Source: Ixodes scapularis (taxonomy: Eukaryota; Arthropoda; Arachnida; Ixodida; Ixodidae). Taken from it: DNA of 64,000 bases. The notes below the pieces were generated by a model. The model was not told the DNA's origin and searched no databases. It saw only the letters and a list, made by a program, of their open reading frames with translations. Below, one piece after another: positions 57,801-64,000 of the stretch. Location of the stretch: the NCBI RefSeq assembly GCF_016920785.2, contig NW_024609835.1, forward strand, positions 173,286,995 to 173,350,994. The letters run 5' to 3'. Numbering within the stretch: position 1 is the stretch's first letter; each line of letters opens with the position of its first letter. A program made the translations under genes and the position numbers.

Positions 57801-59630
57801 AGCCTGTACCCTACGCAACCGAAATGCATAACAAGCCTAAGCCCTACCTACAGAATCGTACTCTTTTCCTGTTTTACTATGTTTCGGCCGGACTCCGGCC
57901 GAGACGTCGAAGAATAACTCGTCCGTTGTTGCAGTTTTCACCAAGGTTGTTTTATCTTCCCAGTTCATATATATATATGACATTTATTGCAACAACGACA
58001 AATTCATTTAAATCAGAGGATCTAGAATTGCCATTTAGTGCGATACAATGGGATACAATAGAGAGTGATTAATTGAAGTCCGATACAATAGGTAGTGATT
58101 GATAATACGTCACACTATTTGACGTTTGCATTTGTAGGACACGCTCGATATATTGGCTAACCGGTCTATTGATGAATCTTACGCTCTCTTGATGGATCAT
58201 GGGGTCGTTAAGAAGGGAAGTCCGCGCCGTTTTGCCACTTTCTTCGTGCGGAATGCGAGCATGCTTCAGCAAGCTTACAGGCAGTGTGTCAAGCTTGGGA
58301 AACCTTGAAGTTCCTTTCAGTGCATGGTTCTCGTGGTCCATACATTCTTTGACAAATATGCAGTTGCGGTGAATAGTGAGATGAGTCGGTGCTTTATTTC
58401 AGGAATAAATACTCGGTGATATTAGGGTACATACATATCGCTACACATTTAGCCATTAAGACAAAATGACAGCCTCTTTTTATATTTTTCGTTTAGTATT
58501 GGGAATGTTGAATTACGGTAAGAGACGGCGAATTCTTGTGAGTCCTCTGCACACTCCGGATTCAGAAAATGTTATCAAAACTTCTTAAATAAGGGTAAAA
58601 ACTTATTGGGGTCATTGATTTAAGTCGTAAAACAGTATACTTGTTAAGGATGTGTCTGAGTACTATGAGAACCAGCGCCCATGACGTATTCGCGCTAACT
58701 GCGCCGCGCAGTGGCCATGTAATGAACACATCATCCCAATCCACTTTGGGATCTTTGGATACCTCGCGGTCGGTGGAAAAGCTGCACTCTTGTGGTTATG
58801 ACGTCCCATGAGGACTTTTACAGGGAGTTTTAAATGCGATAGCATTTGAAGCTCCATGGAAACATCGAATATGTTACTTTCCTTAATTTTATATTGCTGA
58901 GGTGTCGCCTACCAATAGAAATGAAATTCTGGAACACGTTCTGGTTCATCGTTTTCTCATCGTACTACACTTCTTTAATGATGCGTAAGCCGGGAGAATC
59001 ATGCTTCACTCTACAGTGGCAGCCAGGCCGCCGAAGAGGTAGACGACGCGGCAAGCCGTGCGCCTGCTCCTCGCCAAGTCTAGGCATGTTCCTACGGCAG
59101 CTGAAGATCTGTGTTTTAACGGGAACTTTTCTGAAGATGAATGGGTGCGATGCAAGCGAGCGGTGACTTCATTTACACGCAGTGCTTATACGCACTACTT
59201 CGTCAGTGTGCCAATCGAAACCAAAACCATGCCACTCCTCTCGATCCACGGTCGAATTGGTCCCGTAATGCAATGCGCGCCGTTTTGCGTTCAGGGATTT
59301 TTGGAGGTAGCCTATTGTTCTTGAGGTCAGATAACTGTTTCCTGCGATTTCATATCAAGATTCCAATAGCTGGCAACCATGATTTTAAGTTTCAAGATGG
59401 CGCTTAGTCGCAGGCGAGGCGACTGGCTAGATCCAGTAAAACTGTCATCAACCGATGGGAAGGCAAAAGCCGTAAAATCCAAATAACTGAAGTGTTACTA
59501 CACCGAAGCTTAGCCTATTGATTGACTCTGGCGCGTTTTTATCTCGGAAGACAAGGAGTGGAGCCGACTTGTTGCCAACACGATTATTTTTAGCGCCGAT
59601 AATGAATCGTTTTTTCTCTTCTCTCCACAG
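54847..59630. other. Intron 4, no gene seen
   Basis: A 27-nt A-run lies at 54876-54902. The rest is AT-rich with scattered short frames. The stretch 57540-58360 may be old LINE sequence (CGGCCGGACTCCGGCCG palindrome near 57884), but no domain is readable. (TA)n of ten bases lies near 57969. Confidence 0.45.
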
Positions 59631-59878
59631 ACCCAACAGTACCCATTCCCAAGCCCGTTGAAGACCCCTCGTGCAGGCTTGCCCACCCGGGCTCCTTCCC
59701 GTACGGTACTTCGTGCTTTCACATGGGCTCCTACGAGGACTGGGACACCGCAGAAGCACACTGCGCGTCCAGCGGCGGGCACTTGGCCTCTGTACGAGAC
59801 ATCTACCAGGAATCCTTCTTCAGCGTTAGGTTCGAGTTCAGGGGAGGCCTGGTCTGGATTGGTTTGCAAGACGCCAAG
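59631..59878 (+). CDS. C-type lectin-like gene, linker and start of CTLD2
   Basis: This 248-nt exon has a CTCCACAG acceptor and a GTACTT donor. It starts in phase 1, as the previous exon requires, and ends in phase 0. It encodes a Pro-rich linker (DPTVPIPKPVED) and then the first half of a second CTLD: SFPYGTSCFHMGSYEDWDTA, EAHCASSGGHLASVRDIYQE and GGLVWIGLQDAK. The match to tandem-CTLD proteins of the mannose-receptor type is clear. CTLD1 uses three exons for the same part, whereas here one exon covers it, so the two domains have different gene structures. The remaining exon or exons lie outside the window or beyond Gypsy-3. Confidence 0.9.
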
Positions 59879-61086
59879 GTACTTAGCAGTGCCAATCGTG
59901 ATTCCGTACTTAATCAGATATTAGGAACTTTTATGAAATCGTTTCCCTGTTCCGCGTAACGCACTTCTTGGGCTTTGAAGCATTCTTTTAAGCGCGTTAT
60001 ACTGTTACCCATCTGATGCCCCCCCCTCCCCCCCCCCAAAAAAAAAAATCGTTTTAAAGTTTTTTAAGGTCGGTTCGCACAAAGGCGTTTGCTTACGATT
60101 TCTTACGTTACCAGTGTAGTCACTTGGACATTCGTGTTTCGTACGTCGCGTGCAAAGCTGCTCCTTGAACCGGTCGCCACGCTTCATTTAAAGCACGAAT
60201 CTCAGTCCCTGTGACTCCCTACGTAAATGGCCGTAAGCGGTCGCATCGGTCAATAAATATAGAGGGCACCCTTTTTAAAAACGACATATAGTTGTGGTTT
60301 GATGACAGTGCGCACAAATTACTTGGTTAGTCTTGTGCGCGGCCAAAACTTCAGGTATCAGACGATTTTCGCAGTGCTACTGAGCGCACAAGCGCGAGTG
60401 ATATAACTCTGTAAAACGCTTGAACTATATATATAAGAGTAACAAATTTATGCAAGTTGCCTCGGTCACAGAGACTGTGAAGTTTAACGAATGACAAGGC
60501 ATAAAAGAAATACGTTTTTACTAACCAATAGTATCTTCGCTGTAACACGTAGAAGGACGTTTCGGATTTTCGCGGCGTGCTCATTGCAACAGCGCTGCTT
60601 CCAACTTTCAAATAAAAAAAAAAAATATATATTTTTTTTCGTGTGACGGCTTGAGTTTTCTACGCGGTTTGGTTAGTGGTTCGCTCTCAGTATGCATGTT
60701 TGTCAATAGTCACCGACAACCTAAAAAAACAAGGAGTGGCGAGATGTGAATATAATGAGCTACTGCTGGCATTTCTTAAGATGTTTTTTCTATACATGGC
60801 TTGCATTGACGTCACATCCGCGATCATTGTGGTGGCCTTACTGCTGAGCGCGTATCTTCTCAAGCCTACACTTTTCGCACGATCAAATTAGTTTTCCTTG
60901 GCAAGAACAAGTAGAAATTAATAACCAGCAGCATAATGTGACAATATCGCAAAAACCTGCAGGTGATGCAGCTTTTTGCCCAGCTACCGTCTTTCCTGGT
61001 GAATGAAAAAGAAATTGATTGATTGATTGATTGATTCATATGTGCGAGCCATCTATAGTTGCGCTAAGCCACGATGTTTATGATAG
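59879..61086. other. Intron or downstream sequence, no gene seen
   Basis: A C-run and A-run lie at 60019-60048. An (ATTG)n tail at 61015-61036 suggests the 3' end of an old retroelement. The second half of CTLD2 is not found here. Confidence 0.5.
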
Positions 61087-61494
61087 TGTCACGGGTGGTG
61101 ACCAAAAATAACAAATAAACAGGAAGAAATAAACGTTTAATGTGGCGAACTTGTGCCAAAAATAAAAGAGTACAAAAGATAATAATAGAGCGTCGCGGGC
61201 GTCGAAGTCGGCGTGGCAGCAGAGTCGAACGCTGAAGCGAAACTGAGTCCGGCTTGCCTGCGGAGCCGCTTTTGTACACACGTTGGCTTCTGGAGCATTC
61301 GACGAAAAAGGTTCGACGCGTAGAAAATTCTGACCTCGAATCAGCTAGACGGTTCTCGGTTTCACCAGAACATCACATTACAGTGTTAACAAAAATGCAT
61401 AGCCGCGTCCAGGAATCGAACCCTGGCCCTTCGCGTGGGAGGCAAGCGCGATAACCGTTAGGCTACGGCCGCGCTGCCTACTTGGCGCGCGGCA
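61087..61494 (-). repeat. Gypsy-3 3' LTR (proposed)
   Basis: On the minus strand it begins TGCCGCGCGCC right after the polypurine tract and ends CACCCGTGACA, with the standard TG...CA. The second LTR is outside the window, so the limits rest on these signals alone. It contains the tRNA-like sequence at 61401-61472. Confidence 0.6.
61401..61472 (-). tRNA. tRNA-Gly(CCC)-like sequence inside the LTR
   Basis: On the minus strand the A box is TAGCCTAACGG and the B box GGTTCGATTCC, both fitting the consensus. The anticodon loop reads CTCCCAC, giving anticodon CCC for Gly, and the surrounding GCCTCCCACGCG is as in tRNA-Gly(CCC). A TTTTT run follows about 6 nt after the 3' end. The acceptor pairs at only four of seven positions, and the T stem has a mismatch, so a charged tRNA is doubtful. 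It may be a tRNA-derived promoter or pseudogene. Confidence 0.45.
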
Positions 61495-61509
61495 TTACTC
61501 CCCCCTTAA

Positions 61510-62028
61510 AGGGAAACTGAAGCGGTTCTCTATTTTAGAAAAAAACATTTCAATGGCCTTCATTCTACCTCCAGGATCAGGAATATCAAGATTATTTTTC
61601 AATTTGGTGCACGGAGGCTTCAGAAATTAATTTTTAAAGTACCGCCGAAGCCCCTCCTTCCCGGGGCGTGACGTCACACTAGGAGCGTTCGGAATATCTG
61701 CTCTCGCGCATCTTCAGCGCCTGTCAAAGCTATGCACGCGCACTCTTGCTATTTTCAGAAAGGTCAGAAAGAGACGTCACGACCGGTGTCAGTGCGGGGA
61801 AATATACCTGGCAAGCTTGCCGTTGCAAGCGCTGAACGCACGAGCGACACGCGCTTGGCGGCCCGAAGATCCTAGTATGACGTCACGACTGGTCGAATGT
61901 TTTTTCGCTTTTTCTCGCTTTTAGTTGCATCTTCGGGGAAAACAAAAGTGATATTCAGATTCACGGGATAAAAATACGCCAGAATTCACCTCTAACTCGT
62001 TTGTTTCAAGAAGTGTTTCAGCTTCCCT
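61510..62028. mobile_element. MITE with TTAA target duplication
   Basis: The ends are AGGGAAACTGAAGC and, inverted, AGGGAAGCTGAAAC. TTAA lies at 61506-61509 and again at 62029-62032. At 519 bp with no coding sequence, it looks like a non-autonomous piggyBac- or Kolobok-type element. It lies between the Gypsy-3 pol stop and the polypurine tract. Confidence 0.75.
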
Positions 62029-62130
62029 TTAAAAAGTGCATCGCCCCGATGCATTTCAAAACAAAACAAAGCACATAAAAAGAACGGTAAACTAAAGAGT
62101 CACTTGAAACACATGAGATTCACAGTCCTA

Positions 62131-64000
62131 TCAAGCGTAGTACGGCTTCAGGCGCACGACGTGGACGACTTCAGGTCGTGGTGGGCGGCGTGATGATGTT
62201 CTTGTTCCGTCGGGCATCACCTCGTAGTTCAGCTCGCCGAGGCGACGAAGTACCTTGTATGGTCCAAAGTGCCGTTTCAGCAGTTTCTCACTGAGGCCGC
62301 GGCGACGGATCGGCGTCCACACCCACACCCTGTCTCCGGGCTGGAAGTGAACGTCTCTGCGACGAAGGTTGTAGCGGCCCGCGTCGACGCGTTGCTGGTC
62401 TTGAATCATGAGTCGGGCGAGCTGGCGGACTTCTTCGGCGCGTTGAGCAACCGCCTGGGCGTCGTCGCTCTCATTGTCAGATGGCTCATGGGGCAGCATT
62501 GCGTCCAGCATGGTCGTTACCTTCCGACCATGTACCAGCTGGAAAGAGGTGAATCCAGTGGTCTCCTGAACCGCCGTATTGTAGGCAAACGTGACGTAGG
62601 GCAACACCTCGTCCCACGTCTTGTGCTCTACGTCGACTTACATAGAGATCATATCGGCGATTGTCTTGTTGAGTCGCTCGGTCAGCCCGTTGGTCTGCGG
62701 GTGGTATGCAGTGGTTCGACGATGGCCGGTGCCACTGAGACGAAGGATCTCTTGCGTCAGCTGGGCCATGAACGAAGATCCGCGATCTGTAATCAGAACT
62801 TCGGGTGCGCCGTGCCGGAGGACGATGGACTCGATGAAAAACTTGGCGACTTCCACAGCAGTCCCTGAAGGAAGAGCTTTCGTTTCGGCGTACCGCGTGA
62901 GATAATCTGTTGCGACGATGATCCAGCGGTTCCCCGACGTCGAAGGCGGAAAAGAACCAAGTAGATCCATTCCGATCTGCTGGAAGGGTGTAGTTGGAGG
63001 AGAAATGGGCTGCAGAAGTCCGGCCGGCCTCGTCGGCGGTTTCTTGCGTCGCTGGCACTCGTGGCATGATCGTGTGTATAGGTGGACGGTCTTGGGGAGC
63101 TTCGGCCAGTAATACTTTTCACGAATACGGGCCAGTGTCCGGCTGTAACCAAGGTGTCCGGATGTCGGGTCGTCGTGGCAGGCTTGGAAGATCTCCTCTC
63201 GAAGGTCACTCGGGATTACCAGCAACCACGGTGTGTTGTTGTCGCCGAAGTTCTCTTTGTAGAGTACACCTTGTCGGATGGCGAAGGTCGGCAGTACTCG
63301 TGAGAAGACCCGTGGCACGGTACTCCTGCCCCCTTCCAGGTGCTCGATTAATGCGCGCAGCTCAGGATCGTCCCGTTGACGTCGTGCCATATCGTCGGTG
63401 TTCACTGCTCCTAGGAAGCACTCGTCGTCATTGTCGTCGCTGCAGCCGGAAGGAGTTTCGACGGGGGCTCTGGACAGGCAGTCGGCGTCGCTGTGCTTGC
63501 GGTCTGACTTATAGACCACTGTCATGTTGACTCTTGTAGTCGAAGACTCCATCGAGCGAGGCGTCCTGACGGGTCCTTCAGGTTCGCAAGCCAGCAGAGC
63601 GAGTGGTGGTCCGTGACTACACGGAACGGGCTCCCGTACAAGTACGGACGAAACTTCGTTATTGCCCAGACGACCGCAAGGCATTCTTTCTCAGTCGTGG
63701 AGTAATTTTTTTCCGCCTTGGACAATGTCCGACTTGCGTAGGCGATGACTCGCTCGATGCCTTCTTGCACTTGGAGTAGTACTGCGCCCAGTCCCGCGTT
63801 ACTTGCGTCCGTGTGAATTTCTGTTTCCGCATCCTGGTCGAAATGTCCAAGCACAGGAGGAGTCTGGAGTCGTCGTTTCAGTTCGTCAAATGCCTGCTGT
63901 TGCTCCTCGGCCCATTTGAACTTCTCGGCGTCCTTCGTGAGATTCGTAAGTGGTGCGGAAATCTTTGCGAAATCCCGAACGAAGCGTCGATAATAGGCAC
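62131..64000 (-). pseudogene. Gypsy-3 pol, 3' half
   Basis: From the right edge the frame holds the reverse-transcriptase connection (RRFVRDFAKISAPLTNL), then RNase H (IHTDASNAGLGAVLL, TEKECLAVVWAI, VTDHHSLCWLA). A frameshift near 63530 follows. The integrase frame (63684-62638) has SDRKHSDADCLSRAP, GHLGYSRTLARIREKYYW, CHECQRRKK, Asp in GMDLLGSFPP, Asp in ITDRGSSF and Glu in TNGLTERLNK. A stop near 62637 precedes the last frame (62607-62131) with VWVWTPIRRRGLSEKLLKRH and VVHVVRLKPYY. All catalytic residues are present, but two breaks make it a pseudogene. It is 5'-partial at the window edge. Confidence 0.88.

Larger units (their letters stand above)
61087..64000 (-). mobile_element. Gypsy-3 LTR retrotransposon, partial
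   Basis: The minus-strand 3' half: reverse-transcriptase tail, RNase H and integrase (64000-62131), a MITE (61510-62028), a polypurine tract (minus-strand AAGGGGGGAGTAA ending at 61495) and a proposed LTR (61087-61494). The 5' part is outside the window. Protein similarity to Gypsy-1 and Gypsy-2 is moderate, so it is a third lineage. Confidence 0.85.

Noticed and set aside
57455..57829. Minus-strand 124-codon frame rich in Cys
   Set aside because: No conserved spacing, no signal for transcription and an AT-rich decayed context.
62269..62868. Plus-strand 199-codon frame over Gypsy-3 integrase
   Set aside because: Shadow of the minus-strand integrase, which carries the catalytic residues.
1..64000. 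CRISPR arrays, operons, rRNA genes
   Set aside because: No regularly spaced repeats with unique spacers, no clustered same-strand bacterial-type genes and no rRNA core sequence seen.

Overview
The window looks like nuclear DNA of a hard (ixodid) tick. This is inferred from split C-type lectin exons with GT/AG introns and from dense transposable elements: Ty3/Gypsy LTR elements, CR1-like and RNase H-bearing LINEs, GTF2IRD2-like hAT transposases, fold-back MITEs and (TA)n tracts. Nothing prokaryotic is present: no operons, no CRISPR and no rRNA.

One host gene runs left to right across most of the window. Five in-frame exons (15515-15577, 16168-16284, 22841-22980, 54744-54846, 59631-59878) join with matching intron phases. 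They encode one complete C-type lectin-like domain (CTLD), a Pro-rich linker and the first half of a second CTLD. The signal-peptide exon and the 3' exons are not visible, so the gene is partial at both ends. CTLD1 lacks the usual Ca2+/sugar-binding triads.

Left flank (1-15500): old repeats and pseudogenes. A GTF2IRD2-like hAT was split by a minisatellite-bearing insert, which was itself hit by a 5'-truncated LINE with a 9-bp target duplication. Also present are a second hAT pseudogene, a CR1-like ORF1 with a degenerate 2A-like motif, and a decayed CR1-like reverse transcriptase.

Intron 3 (22981-54743, 31.8 kb) holds the main structure. From about 25939 to 50055, four elements lie end to end with (TA)n between them: a long-TIR MITE; a 6.2-kb DNA transposon (Tn-B); Gypsy-1 on the minus strand; and Gypsy-2 on the plus strand. 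Gypsy-1 is interrupted inside its reverse transcriptase by an 8-kb insertion. That insertion carries a second, related DNA transposon (Tn-A, 5.5 kb) with a 4-bp AGTT target duplication, plus two MITEs. Tn-B carries a 1.0-kb MITE with a TTA target duplication.

Tn-A and Tn-B share GGGTGATTTCA termini, 0.7-0.9 kb TIRs, 4-bp target duplications and a large Cys-rich protein with SDGA..HFKN and ACDGVGG blocks. I cannot place this protein in a named superfamily with certainty, and it is the best candidate here for something under-described. Right of Gypsy-2 are fold-back repeats and a 592-bp tandem duplication around a small ORF.

Right end (61087-64000): Gypsy-3 on the minus strand, running off the window. 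Its proposed 408-bp LTR contains a tRNA-Gly(CCC)-like sequence with intact A and B boxes and a T5 terminator. A TTAA-flanked MITE sits just upstream of its polypurine tract.

Nearly every transposon coding region is broken by stops or frameshifts, so the window records past activity rather than a working system. The only coding sequence likely to be under host selection is the lectin gene.
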